Origin: Chloroherpetonaceae bacterium
GTDB taxonomy: Bacteria > Bacteroidota > Chlorobiia > Chlorobiales > Chloroherpetonaceae
Assembly: GCA_028277445.1 (NCBI GenBank)
Contig: JANQGG010000063.1
Span: forward strand, 62,001 to 126,000
Direction: 5' to 3'
DNA: 64,000 nucleotides
The stretch's first letter is position 1. Each line of letters opens with the position of its first letter. Of this stretch, positions 47,082-55,552 are shown piece by piece. Position numbers and translations under genes: made by a program. The notes beneath the pieces are model-generated. The model saw only the letters and a list, made by a program, of their open reading frames with translations, searched no databases and was not told where the DNA came from.

Positions 47082-48254
47082 ATGAGTTCTACTGAGTCTG
47101 GCAAAAAAAAACGACAAATATTAGTCGTCGATGATGAGCAAAGTATTGCCATCGGCATTCTAAAAATGTTAAATCAGGAACCCGATACTGAAGCTGTTCA
47201 TGCATTAAGTGGCGAACAAGCTCAAGACATATTAAATAACCAACCGTATGATTTGGTGATTACAGATATTAGAATGCCCGGAATTAATGGTATTGATTTG
47301 TTAAAACATGTCAGAAGCCACTTTCCGAATATTGGCGTCATTATCATGACTGCCTACGGCTCCCCGGAAGTTCAGGAAGAAGCTTCAAGGAGAGGCTCAT
47401 TATTTTACATAGAAAAACCATTTGATCTTCAAAAACTTAAAAGCATCATCAACGACTTCTTTTCTAAAAAAGAAGGTAGCAAAGGCGCTGCTCAAGCTGA
47501 ATCCGATAGTGATATTCAAGGGGTTATACCTGGGTTGCAATTGATGGATGTGGTTCAAATGAACTGCCTTTCGCGAATGACATGTACATTACTGATTAAA
47601 AATTCCGAAGAAAATAAACAAGGCATTATATGTTTTAAGCGCGGCGATATCACTCATGCCGAAACTCATACTTCATCCGGCTCCAGATCAGGTAAAGATG
47701 CTTTTTTTGAAATTGCTTCATGGAGCGGCGGTAGCTTTGATACACTTTCCGAAATTCCCGAAACTGTGACGATTGTAGATAATTGGGAACAACTTCTTAT
47801 TGAATCGCTTGCACATGTTAAGGAAGAAGAAAACGACAGCGCAAAACAAAATCAAAAGCCTAAAATACAAACCGAAGTTGCACAAGAAAATGATAGCGGC
47901 GATACCACGAACATGCTGGATCGTATCATGGCTTCTGCAACTGCAGATGCGGTTTTCATAATTACGCAAGATGGTTTTGTTATTGATAAACGCTTGAAAT
48001 CCGATAAGTTGGATTTGGACAAATCAAGCGATCAGATTTCAAAAATGCTCCCGAATATTGTTGAAGTTAGTCAAGCAATTCATGGCGGCGAAGTCAATGA
48101 GATTAATTTACGTTTTAAAGAAAGCATTATGATGGTGAGAAATGTTGAAAGTAGCGATTTAATGATCATTGTCATATCGCCTTCCAATGTGGCTTCTGGC
48201 AACATGTACAAGGCCATTGAGCGAGAATCAGAAAATCTCAAGAAAATCATTTAA
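47082..48254 (+). CDS. Response regulator fused to DUF4388 and roadblock domains
   Basis: 390 residues. A receiver domain (about 12-125) with acidic pair 'VVDDEQ', phospho-acceptor Asp in 'LVITDIRMPG', and 'TAYG' with Lys in 'IEKPFD'. Then a DUF4388/PATAN-like domain (about 145-250) with 'GVIPGLQLMDVVQMNCLSRMTCTL', and a roadblock/LC7 domain (about 285-385) with 'DAVFIITQDGFVIDKRL'. Output is therefore probably protein-protein contact with an Mgl-type GTPase system rather than DNA binding. It could be the target of the CheA kinase next door. Confidence 0.85.
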   Translation: MSSTESGKKKRQILVVDDEQSIAIGILKMLNQEPDTEAVHALSGEQAQDILNNQPYDLVITDIRMPGINGIDLLKHVRSHFPNIGVIIMTAYGSPEVQEEASRRGSLFYIEKPFDLQKLKSIINDFFSKKEGSKGAAQAESDSDIQGVIPGLQLMDVVQMNCLSRMTCTLLIKNSEENKQGIICFKRGDITHAETHTSSGSRSGKDAFFEIASWSGGSFDTLSEIPETVTIVDNWEQLLIESLAHVKEEENDSAKQNQKPKIQTEVAQENDSGDTTNMLDRIMASATADAVFIITQDGFVIDKRLKSDKLDLDKSSDQISKMLPNIVEVSQAIHGGEVNEINLRFKESIMMVRNVESSDLMIIVISPSNVASGNMYKAIERESENLKKII

Positions 48255-48331
48255 GTAACTTTTTTATTAGACGCTTTTTTTTTTAATTTGAAATAAATCT
48301 TAACACTGCCCAATAGATCACAATTATCAAC

Positions 48332-48700
48332 ATGGGGACAAATTTTAGTGATGTGATTTCTGAATTCAATGAATTGGATTCAATAGAAGGTGTCTTGGTT
48401 ATTGATACTGATGGGTTAGTTATGGCTAGTTCATTTGAAACTCAGGGGTATACCGAGTCAGCTGCACCCATGTATTTGAAGCTGATATCGGATATACATA
48501 CCAACATGCAAACATTACAAGAAACAACAAATCAGGTTTGCCTGGTATTAAATGAAAAATTGGTTTTAATCCAACCTGTTTTTGATCTAATTTTGATTGT
48601 TTATTCAAAAAAGAATAACCTGGATATTTTGCAAAAGAAAATAAAATCAGCAGTGCTTCTCTTGCAACAAATCAGTAAGCATGAAATTATAAACTCATAA
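48332..48700 (+). CDS. mglB: Roadblock/LC7 protein (MglB-like)
   Basis: 122 residues with the roadblock pattern: 'LDSIEGVLVIDTDGLVMASSF', helix 'MYLKLISDIHTNMQTL', strands 'NQVCLVLNEKLVLIQPVFDLILIVYS'. It directly precedes the MglA-type GTPase by 14 bp, the order found for MglB-MglA pairs, where MglB is the GTPase-activating protein. Confidence 0.85.
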   Translation: MGTNFSDVISEFNELDSIEGVLVIDTDGLVMASSFETQGYTESAAPMYLKLISDIHTNMQTLQETTNQVCLVLNEKLVLIQPVFDLILIVYSKKNNLDILQKKIKSAVLLLQQISKHEIINS

Positions 48701-48714
48701 AAACAGTAATTACA

Positions 48715-49416
48715 ATGGCTAATATTAATTACGCTAATAAGGAAATCATCATTAAAATTGTGTATTATGGTCCAGGCATGAGCGGCAAAACCACCAATCT
48801 CCAGGTCATACATCAAATGGTTCCTCAAAATGCTGCCAGTAAGATGATTTCATTAGCTACTGAGCAAGATCGTACTTTATTTTTTGACTTATTACCGCTT
48901 TCCTTGGGTTCCGTTAAAGGATTTAACACAAAATTTCAGCTTTACACTGTTCCAGGTCAAGTCTATTACAACACAACCCGTAAGTTGGTCTTAAACGGCG
49001 TCGATGGCGTTGTATTTGTTGCCGATTCTCAAAAAGATAAAATGGATGAAAACATCGAAAGTTTAAATAACCTTAAAGAGAATCTGGAAGAGTATGGCGT
49101 AGACATGGCTAATTTTGCCGTTGTGCTTCAATACAACAAACGTGATTTGCCAGACCTCGCTACAGTTCAGGAGCTTGAAAGCGCATTGAATTCATATGGT
49201 TTCCCATATACCGAAGCTGTTGCCGTAAAAGGCACCGGTCTTATGGAAACCCTTAAACTTATAAGCAAAATCACCTTAGCGAGAATTGGTCAAAAAACCG
49301 GCACTACTCAAAAACCCGCGCCACAGCCACAAGCGCAACAACCGGCACAAAATTCTCAAGACCCTCAAAAAAGCAGTGAGTTCTTTAAGAATCTCATGAA
49401 TAAGATGAATAAATAG
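48715..49416 (+). CDS. mglA: MglA-type Ras-like GTPase
   Basis: 233 residues. P-loop GPGMSGKTT (19-27), and a G3 motif with Thr in place of the usual Asp (TVPGQ), a hallmark of MglA/bacterial small GTPases. NKRD supplies the guanine-specificity motif. The C-terminal 40 residues are Pro/Gln/Ala-rich, unlike short MglA, and may tether effectors. MglA-type GTPases set cell-pole identity and drive gliding or twitching reversals. Confidence 0.92.
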   Translation: MANINYANKEIIIKIVYYGPGMSGKTTNLQVIHQMVPQNAASKMISLATEQDRTLFFDLLPLSLGSVKGFNTKFQLYTVPGQVYYNTTRKLVLNGVDGVVFVADSQKDKMDENIESLNNLKENLEEYGVDMANFAVVLQYNKRDLPDLATVQELESALNSYGFPYTEAVAVKGTGLMETLKLISKITLARIGQKTGTTQKPAPQPQAQQPAQNSQDPQKSSEFFKNLMNKMNK

Positions 49417-49477
49417 TTTTTCTGCTTTTTATAAGTATCAAAAGAGCCCGTCTCAAATGGGCGGTGAAAATGTTAGT

Positions 49478-49506
49478 AAAAAGGCTGCCTTGGTGGTAGC
49501 CTTTTT
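49478..49506. terminator. Bidirectional terminator after mglA
   Basis: AAAAAGGCT (49478-49486) and AGCCTTTTT (49498-49506) are perfect complements with an inner GCC/GGT extension. A T-run exists on both strands, so it can stop transcription both ways. Confidence 0.85.
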
Positions 49507-49674
49507 GCATTTCGATGAGAACAGCATTTCCTCTATCTTAATGTCATCACCCAGTTTATTCGCGCAATCCATTCAAAACAAGTTATCATACAAATCAACC
49601 CACTTGGGATTATTATTTTCAATCACGTTTATTTTTCATTGTCGTGGATTTCATTTTTAGCCAATTATTACCGG

Positions 49675-49697
49675 ATCACCCGGTCAAGCCGTGTGAT
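49675..49697. repeat. Palindrome resembling a dispersed intergenic element
   Basis: ATCAC-c-CGG and CCG-t-GTGAT form a 9-bp stem with one mismatch and a five-base loop. The surrounding text (ending GTGATGAC) looks like other intergenic REP-like elements. No other copy in this window. Confidence 0.4.
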
Positions 49698-49721
49698 GAC
49701 AACTCTAAGAACAATAATCAT

Positions 49722-49757
49722 GAAGCCATCTCAAAAGAGTATTTTTGAGACAGCCTC
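49722..49757 (-). terminator. Hairpin downstream of the orphan secreted protein gene
   Basis: GAAGCCATCTCAAAA (49722-49736) pairs with TTTTGAGACAGCCTC (49743-49757), with few mismatches. It lies seven bases after the minus-strand gene's stop and may terminate it, though no long T-run follows. Confidence 0.5.
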
Positions 49758-49763
49758 TTATTT

Positions 49764-50831
49764 TTAGGATTTACTCAGAAAAAACTGAACGATTTCAACG
49801 TTTTTGGACGTATCCAAAATGATCTCAAAAATATCATCATTACGTTGGATGGTTTGGTATAACACTCGAGACGTTTGATGCAATCCTTCCAACTTTTCAT
49901 AAAGCTTCGTTACAATTAACTCTTTTGACATATTTTTATACCGCTTGGTTTTTAAGCCTAGACGCATGGCTATGCTTTTTAATTCTGCAGCCACCTGATT
50001 TGTTTTTTTTCCTTCCCGGATCATTTCTTTGATGGCTTCATAGGCGGCTTCGTTGGTGCCATAATTTAAAATGGCAATTAAATCCGATAGCTTTTGAGCC
50101 GATTGATCCAGTTGATCCACCAAGTATGTATAGTACGTCAGTTCAACGTTGATTTCTTCAGCCATGACTCTCGATATGGCGTATTTAACGCTTAAGTCGT
50201 GGATTTTTTTGGCGTGAATACCGATATGTTGAAGATCGCCATCGTCGTTTTCCATTACTTCTAAGGTTTGCTCTTGCACATCTGAATTAACGCCGGGAAA
50301 TCCTGTCAGAAAATCTATAAAATTAGCACCTGCCAAAGCGCCGGCAGTCATTTCAAGACCATCATCCATAGATCCCATTGCAACAGCTCCGGCAACACCG
50401 GTAACGGCTAAATCGCCTAAACCTTTAAACCACGAGTATTGCGCTTCTTTAGGTAAGGGGTAACGCCAAACCGAAGAATCTATGGCAAACGATTCGTTCA
50501 ACTTTTGTTGATCAAGCGTTTCAACCAAAGACGATAAAAACGTTGTGGTGTTTTTTGAATACGTTTTTAAAGCGTCGTAATAAGCAGCGGCAATATCCGA
50601 AAGTACTTTTTCTTCTGCTTGCTTTGCGTTACGATTGGCGTATTGAGGTGCTCGCCCCATTACCCTGCCCAACGACTGAACAAATTCCAAATCCAATTTG
50701 AAAATTTCTATCACACGAGCGCTTTCCTTAAAGGCTTCCTGATCGCCAGTTGTCCATTCTAATGAATTTGCCAAAGATACCTGCCAGGAGAAACAAAGGG
50801 TGATAGTGGTTAAAATTTTAAATTTCATCAT
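49764..50831 (-). CDS. Secreted protein of unknown function
   Basis: 355 residues with a clear signal peptide (ILTTITLCFSWQVSLA, cut near residue 21). The mature part is mostly helical and may contain coiled coils in its C-terminal half (YLVDQLDQSAQKLSDL, then LKTKRYKNMSKEL). A glycine/alanine-rich hydrophobic stretch at about 141-175 (GVAGAVAMG, AGALAGANFIDFL) may insert in a membrane or pack in an oligomer. No family recognised. No conserved neighbours. Confidence 0.7.
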   Translation of the reverse strand: MMKFKILTTITLCFSWQVSLANSLEWTTGDQEAFKESARVIEIFKLDLEFVQSLGRVMGRAPQYANRNAKQAEEKVLSDIAAAYYDALKTYSKNTTTFLSSLVETLDQQKLNESFAIDSSVWRYPLPKEAQYSWFKGLGDLAVTGVAGAVAMGSMDDGLEMTAGALAGANFIDFLTGFPGVNSDVQEQTLEVMENDDGDLQHIGIHAKKIHDLSVKYAISRVMAEEINVELTYYTYLVDQLDQSAQKLSDLIAILNYGTNEAAYEAIKEMIREGKKTNQVAAELKSIAMRLGLKTKRYKNMSKELIVTKLYEKLEGLHQTSRVLYQTIQRNDDIFEIILDTSKNVEIVQFFLSKS

Positions 50832-51017
50832 TAAAAGATCGTTTAGTTTTTAGGTCTAATTGGAGAAGTTAATGTACTAAGCAAAAAATTATGGTATTAT
50901 GAAATTATTCAAAATCTCATCAGCAAGAGATAAAATATCGGAATCTAAGAAATCAAGTATTATATTCCTCTGAAACCTGATTATGTAATACCTTTCTAAA
51001 ATTAAATTTTTCAACTT

Positions 51018-52094
51018 ATGAGCACAGATGTTCTCAACGCAGTAGTTTCAACGGATATTGAAGGTGTTCTTGGCAGTGAAGCCAAAGACCTCCTTGAATA
51101 CAAGGCTAAGGTTTCCAGTGATGATTTGCATTTGCCCGGCCCCGATTTTGTAGATCGCATTTGGATCAACAGTGACCGTTCGGTAAATGTATTGCGGAAT
51201 CTTCAAACCATCTACAATACCGGTCGACTTGCAAATACAGGATACTTATCAATTCTGCCCGTTGATCAGGGTATTGAGCACTCTGCTGGCGCTTCGTTTG
51301 CCCCAAATCCGATTTATTTTGATCCTGAAAATATTGTAAAATTAGCCATTGAAGGCGGTTGCAATGCCGTAACTTCAACATTAGGCGTTTTAGGAGCGGT
51401 TTCAAGGAAATATGCCCATAAAATCCCGTTTGTGCTTAAGCTTAATCACAACCAACTTATGACCTATCCCAACCAGTTTGATCAAATCATGTTTGCTGAA
51501 GTTGATCAGGCCTTTGAAATGGGTGCGGTTGGCGTTGGTGCTACCATTTATTTTGGCTCCGATGAATCATCCCGACAAATCATTGAAGTTTCGGAAGCCT
51601 TTAAATATGCCCACGATCTTGGTCTTGTTACTATTCTTTGGTGCTACCTTCGCAATCCAGGCTTTAAAACCAAAGAGCGCGACTATCATGTCGCTTCCGA
51701 TTTAACCAGTCAGGCCAACCATCTTGGCGTTACCATTCAGGCTGATATTATCAAGCAAAAAATGCCGGAAACAAACAATGGCTTTGTTGATATTGGTTTT
51801 GGTAAAACGCATAAAAAAGTTTATTCCGACCTGACTTCCGACAACCCAATTGATTTAACCCGTTACCAAGTTATGAACTGCTACATGGGTCGTTCCGGTT
51901 TGATTAACTCCGGTGGCGCATCGGGTTCTAACGACATGTTTGACGCCATTAAAACGGCGGTTATTAACAAACGCGCCGGCGGTATGGGATTAATTTCGGG
52001 ACGAAAAGCATTCCAAAAGCCAATGGATGAAGGCGTTAATATCTTGAACGCCATTCAAGATGTCTATTTATCCAAAGACGTGACCATTGCTTAA
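51018..52094 (+). CDS. fbaB: Class I fructose-bisphosphate aldolase, archaeal/DhnA type
   Basis: A 358-residue DhnA/FbaB-family aldolase. '[17 protein letters not shown]', '[12 protein letters not shown]', '[12 protein letters not shown]' and '[13 protein letters not shown]' are family landmarks. Class I enzymes form a Schiff base with a Lys and need no metal. The family has roles in glycolysis, gluconeogenesis and, as DhnA relatives, in aromatic or deoxy-sugar pathways. The length of about 350 residues is usual for the bacterial type. A strong terminator follows. Confidence 0.9.
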   Translation: MSTDVLNAVVSTDIEGVLGSEAKDLLEYKAKVSSDDLHLPGPDFVDRIWINSDRSVNVLRNLQTIYNTGRLANTGYLSILPVDQGIEHSAGASFAPNPIYFDPENIVKLAIEGGCNAVTSTLGVLGAVSRKYAHKIPFVLKLNHNQLMTYPNQFDQIMFAEVDQAFEMGAVGVGATIYFGSDESSRQIIEVSEAFKYAHDLGLVTILWCYLRNPGFKTKERDYHVASDLTSQANHLGVTIQADIIKQKMPETNNGFVDIGFGKTHKKVYSDLTSDNPIDLTRYQVMNCYMGRSGLINSGGASGSNDMFDAIKTAVINKRAGGMGLISGRKAFQKPMDEGVNILNAIQDVYLSKDVTIA

Positions 52095-52114
52095 AATCCG
52101 TTAATTCGTTTAAG

Positions 52115-52141
52115 AAAAGAGCGCTGTTTGGGCGCTCTTTT
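52115..52141 (+). terminator. Terminator after fbaB
   Basis: AAAAGAGCGC (52115-52124) and GCGCTCTTTT (52132-52141) are perfect complements with a seven-base loop. The next gene is convergent and starts its 3' end 3 bp further on. Confidence 0.9.
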
Positions 52142-52144
52142 GGT

Positions 52145-53131
52145 TTAAGCCAATTCTTTGGGCAAATCCCGATTCAGTCCGATAATGGGGTAAATGGTGT
52201 TGGCAAACTGGGTTATATTCTGAAGCATGGTGGGCTCTTTAGCCGCCATCAGTTTAAGGCGTTGTTTAAGCAATGAATCTTCGCAATAACTACAATCAAC
52301 CTTTTTCCAAATCGGCAGAACATTTTCTTCAATCCATTGCCAACGGTCTTCGGAAACCGTTACGCTTTTTTGCCCTGAAAGCGTGGTCATATTTCCAAAA
52401 TGCTCACTAAACGAGGCCATATTGTTATGACCATCTTCCAGTGCGCCTGTGAAATCCAATGTGCTTCCAAACGAAACAATGATTTTACCTAACGGGCTGA
52501 TACGATCAAAAATGGGTTGAAGAGTATTGAGCTGCTCATGTCGTAAAAGTTTAATATTACCTTCAGTGATCAATTGCCAGGCTTTTTCATCTTTTGGGTC
52601 AGCTTTAAGCATTCCGGCGCCCTCATCAATCATTTGAAAACCTTTTAGCATATACTCTTTTTCATGTTCCGAAACATTTTGTTCAACCTCTTTAATGCCA
52701 CATTCTACATAAGCTGCATGTGCCCAGGCGATATCATTAAAAATTTCATCGTTGCCGTTTTTAATCTCCGTTAAATCATTTAAAAGCAACTCCCGTGTGG
52801 CCAGATCGTGCAACGCTACCGGTAAGGCTACAAGGGCTTTTAAAGCATGGTGATAAAGATTTTGGAGACTGTCTAAAATACTTTCAGCAGGTTTTTCATC
52901 TTTATTGTTCATCATTTGGTCTGGGCCAGAAAGTAATTCGGCTAAAGCTAAAGCCACCCCAACCTGATAAGATGCAAAAGCCGCCATCCCCGACCATTTT
53001 AGCTTGGCGGGATGCTCCAAATACCATGAAGCATAAGTTGCCGTAATGGCTTTATTTCGTTCAATAAACTGCTCTTTTGAAGGCAAAATTTCCTCCAATT
53101 GCCTGCGCCATTCTTCTTTGGTGTGTTTCAT
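52145..53131 (-). CDS. Helical protein of unknown function
   Basis: 328 residues, soluble, no signal. Landmarks: 'RNKAITATYASWYLEHP', 'KWSGMAAFASYQVGVALALAELL', and 'IFNDIAWAHAAYVECGIKEVEQ'. The pattern recalls bacterial DUF2515-type proteins, but I cannot confirm the family. No catalytic motif is seen. A Cys-rich piece (KKVDCSYCEDSLL) lies near the C-terminus. It is convergent with fbaB. Confidence 0.55.
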   Translation of the reverse strand: MKHTKEEWRRQLEEILPSKEQFIERNKAITATYASWYLEHPAKLKWSGMAAFASYQVGVALALAELLSGPDQMMNNKDEKPAESILDSLQNLYHHALKALVALPVALHDLATRELLLNDLTEIKNGNDEIFNDIAWAHAAYVECGIKEVEQNVSEHEKEYMLKGFQMIDEGAGMLKADPKDEKAWQLITEGNIKLLRHEQLNTLQPIFDRISPLGKIIVSFGSTLDFTGALEDGHNNMASFSEHFGNMTTLSGQKSVTVSEDRWQWIEENVLPIWKKVDCSYCEDSLLKQRLKLMAAKEPTMLQNITQFANTIYPIIGLNRDLPKELA

Positions 53132-53193
53132 AACTAAAAATTGATGTGGTAATTAAAGAATACAAATGGGTCAGTTGATCGTGTTGATAATTT

Positions 53194-54414
53194 TTAATCC
53201 AAATCTTTTAAATACTTGATCGCTAAATAACTCATGAAACCCATGCCATGGCGTATGGCTTGTTCATCAATATCAAATTTTGAAGAGTGCATGTTATGAA
53301 CAATCCCTTTTTCGGCATTACTCACACCCAATTGCCAATAGGAACCCGGTACAACGTTTAAAAAATTTGAAAAGTCTTCCGCAGCCATAAACGGCTCGGC
53401 ATGAATGGTCTGCTCAAGTCCCATATATTCCTGTGAAGCTTTAAACGCAAATTCGGTGGCATTTTTGTCGTTAACCACTGCCGGGAAGCCTTTTCGTATT
53501 TCCAATTCAGCCTCTACCCCCAATGCTTTTGCCGTGTGTTCAACAATTCCTTCCATACGCTTATGCCCTAAAACCCTGATCTGCTCATTCATCGTTCGGT
53601 AAGTTCCTTTTAGAGATACCGTATTTGGAATAACATTGGTGGCGCTTCCACCGTTAATCGCGCCAATAGTTAATACAGCCGGTTCATAAGGCGGAAAATT
53701 GCGACTGATAATGGTTTGAAGATTTACCACAATTTGGCAGGCTGCTACAATCGGATCTGTGGCTTTATGAGGCGCTGAAGCATGCCCTCCCTTGCCAATA
53801 ACATCAATATAAATTTCATCAGCCGCGGCCATCATCGGCCCGCTTACAAAACCAATTTTACCCACCGGTAATTGCGGAATACAATGCTGACCAAAAATAA
53901 CATCAGGGACCCTGTCTTTAAAAACGCCCTCGTCAATCATCACTTTAGCGCCTCCCGGAGCAATTTCTTCGGATGGCTGAAAAATAAACTGGATATCCCC
54001 TTCTATTTCATCGACAAGGCTGGAGAGAATCTTTGCCGTGCCTAACAACATAGCCGTATGTGCATCGTGACCGCATGCGTGCATTTTATTTGGCGTAAGC
54101 GAACAAAAGTCATGTGAATTTTCTTCATTCATGGGCAAGGCATCCATATCGGCGCGAAACGCCAATAATTTCCCATTCATTGCGGGCGATTGTCCTTTTA
54201 ACATACCAACCACGCCTGTTTTAGCAATGCCGGTTTTTACTTCAATATTGCAAGCTTTTAAATACTCAGCCACAATACCTGCAGTGCGGGTTTCTTCAAA
54301 GGCTAGCTCAGGATGCCGATGGATATCGCGTCGGATTTCCACAATATCCTCATATATTTCGTTGGTTACGTTTTTTACCTGTTCTCTTATTTGTTGTAAA
54401 AGCTGTGATGACAT
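53194..54414 (-). CDS. M20-family amidohydrolase
   Basis: A 406-residue metal-dependent aminoacylase of the IAA-amino-acid hydrolase/HipO type. Metal-site motifs: 'MHACGHDAHTAMLLGTA' (about residue 112), 'IFQPSEEIAPGGAKVMIDEG', 'GQHCIPQLPVG', and the C-terminal 'AEPFMAAEDFSNFL'. A dimerisation insert lies in the middle. It removes acyl groups from amino acids such as hippurate or N-acyl amino acids. Substrate is unknown. Confidence 0.92.
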   Translation of the reverse strand: MSSQLLQQIREQVKNVTNEIYEDIVEIRRDIHRHPELAFEETRTAGIVAEYLKACNIEVKTGIAKTGVVGMLKGQSPAMNGKLLAFRADMDALPMNEENSHDFCSLTPNKMHACGHDAHTAMLLGTAKILSSLVDEIEGDIQFIFQPSEEIAPGGAKVMIDEGVFKDRVPDVIFGQHCIPQLPVGKIGFVSGPMMAAADEIYIDVIGKGGHASAPHKATDPIVAACQIVVNLQTIISRNFPPYEPAVLTIGAINGGSATNVIPNTVSLKGTYRTMNEQIRVLGHKRMEGIVEHTAKALGVEAELEIRKGFPAVVNDKNATEFAFKASQEYMGLEQTIHAEPFMAAEDFSNFLNVVPGSYWQLGVSNAEKGIVHNMHSSKFDIDEQAIRHGMGFMSYLAIKYLKDLD

Positions 54415-54483
54415 ACTACTGATGTTAATATTGCATTAGGACTTCGGTAAGATATGAAAAACATGGCGACCAATACCAAAAAA

Positions 54484-54507
54484 GCCCAACAGAAAAAACT
54501 ATTGGGC
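54484..54507 (-). terminator. Terminator copy 1 (after the CBS remnant)
   Basis: GCCCAA (54484-54489) and TTGGGC (54502-54507) form a stem; the minus strand then runs into T6. The stem and its loop are identical to a copy at 55502-55525, so this terminator was duplicated together with adjacent coding sequence. Confidence 0.75.
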
Positions 54508-54529
54508 ATAAAACTCACGAAAACTGTTA

Positions 54530-54640
54530 AAAAGTTTAGATTTCAAGATATTTTAGAAATTTGCGGGCTTTTAAAGCAATATTATCCAGAAATTCAACTG
54601 ATTTTGTAACAGCTTTCTTTAAAAAGAGTTTGTGAATGAA
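54530..54640 (-). pseudogene. Truncated 3' copy of the CBS-domain gene
   Basis: On the minus strand the short frame encodes KSVEFLDNIALKARKFLKYLEI then stop. The CBS-domain gene at 55553 ends NTVNFLDDVSFKAQEFMKYLEI. The match covers the last 22 residues and continues to the terminator beyond the stop codon. No start codon and nothing upstream of this piece resembles the rest of the CBS gene. It lies directly downstream of the UPF0175/PIN module. Confidence 0.7.
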
Positions 54641-54646
54641 ATATCT

Positions 54647-55126
54647 TTACTCGCCAACTTGATTAAGAATTTCAATAATAAACTTTTCATCAATCCAGAC
54701 ATCTTTTTTGGTTAGCTCATGTAGTAACGGTTTTAATTCTGTTATTAATCCATCAGATTTAGCTTTAACCAAAACTCCAATTGTACCTGTAACTTTTAAA
54801 TCGGCATGTTTAGCATAAAATCTGCCTAATTTTTCATCAAGTATTATTAGATCAGCATCAATCTCACTTGCCAGTACTATCGCTTCCGCTTCGCCTAAAT
54901 CAAGATCTATGAAATTTTTAATAGCCTGCTTACCTTTAATTTCAATAATTTTTATCCAATCAATTTTAGATACATCCTGATAATATTTTTTATTTTTTCC
55001 TGCCTCAAGTTCCTGAAAAACAGCTGTGGGGATAAGTATTTCGGAATAAAGTTCTTTTAGAAGTTCAAGTTGTGAGAGTTTAAACAATGAAATAATCGGC
55101 GTAGTATTCGAAACAACTTTAAGCAT
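54647..55126 (-). CDS. PIN-like toxin (DUF3368 type)
   Basis: 159 residues. The PIN-like acidic residues are in 'VVSNTTPIISLFKLSQLELL', 'AVFQELEAGK', 'DLGEAEAIVLASEIDADLIILDEKLGRFYA'. DUF3368 proteins are predicted RNases and pair with UPF0175 antitoxins, as here. I take the ATG at 55126 but 55138 is also possible; both overlap the antitoxin gene. It ends 6 bp before the CBS remnant. Confidence 0.82.
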   Translation of the reverse strand: MLKVVSNTTPIISLFKLSQLELLKELYSEILIPTAVFQELEAGKNKKYYQDVSKIDWIKIIEIKGKQAIKNFIDLDLGEAEAIVLASEIDADLIILDEKLGRFYAKHADLKVTGTIGVLVKAKSDGLITELKPLLHELTKKDVWIDEKFIIEILNQVGE

Positions 55127-55376
55127 TGGATATATCATCTTTCAAATCAGCCGGATCAGTCCCGCCAAAAACTGATACTTGATATTTGGCTAGGAGGTCT
55201 ATAAAATCTAATCTTGAAATTCCTAAAACCTTGGCGGCTATTCCCGAAGAAATCCTGCCTAACTCATACTGCTTAACTAAAGCGCTCGTTTTCATTTCTT
55301 CTTCAAACGCTTTGCCGCTTAATTTTAAAGTAGCAGCCAAAGATTCCGGGTATTCAATATTTATCATACCATTCAT
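55119..55376 (-). CDS. UPF0175 family antitoxin
   Basis: 85 residues. The core 'KTSALVKQYELGRISSGIAAKVLGISRLDFIDLLAKYQVSVF' is characteristic of UPF0175, which contains a helix-turn-helix-like unit and is the usual partner of DUF3368 PIN toxins. Its gene overlaps the toxin gene. The pair probably regulates its own transcription. Confidence 0.85.
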   Translation of the reverse strand: MNGMINIEYPESLAATLKLSGKAFEEEMKTSALVKQYELGRISSGIAAKVLGISRLDFIDLLAKYQVSVFGGTDPADLKDDISNA

Positions 55377-55501
55377 ATTTTTGAGCTAATCTTTATCTAT
55401 TATCGCTCAGAGCTTTCGAGACACAATTAAAATAAAAATGATAGTTTAAGATAAAAAGACCACATCATTAAAGGCGACCTATTTTTTATTCAAATCAAAA
55501 A

Positions 55502-55525
55502 GCCCAACAGAAAAAACTATTGGGC
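55502..55525 (-). terminator. Terminator copy 2 (after the CBS-domain gene)
   Basis: GCCCAA (55502-55507) and TTGGGC (55520-55525), with T-rich sequence after the stem on the minus strand. It ends the rpiB-CBS region and matches the copy at 54484-54507. Confidence 0.8.
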
Positions 55526-55552
55526 TTCTAAAGAACAGATTCAATTCAAAAA

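Larger units (their letters stand above)
49417..49763. other. Intergenic region with several hairpins
   Basis: 347 bp. It holds a hairpin (49478-49506), a palindrome ATCACcCGG/CCGtGTGAT (49675-49697) and a stem (49722-49757). A plus-strand frame (49457-49660) looks like chance. The palindrome and the GAGGCTGTCTCAAAA-type arm resemble dispersed intergenic elements and insertion-sequence ends seen in many genomes. Confidence 0.5.

Noticed and set aside
49457-49660. Plus-strand 67-codon frame after mglA
   Set aside because: It begins inside a hairpin-rich terminator region, and its product shows no structure or motif; chance frame.
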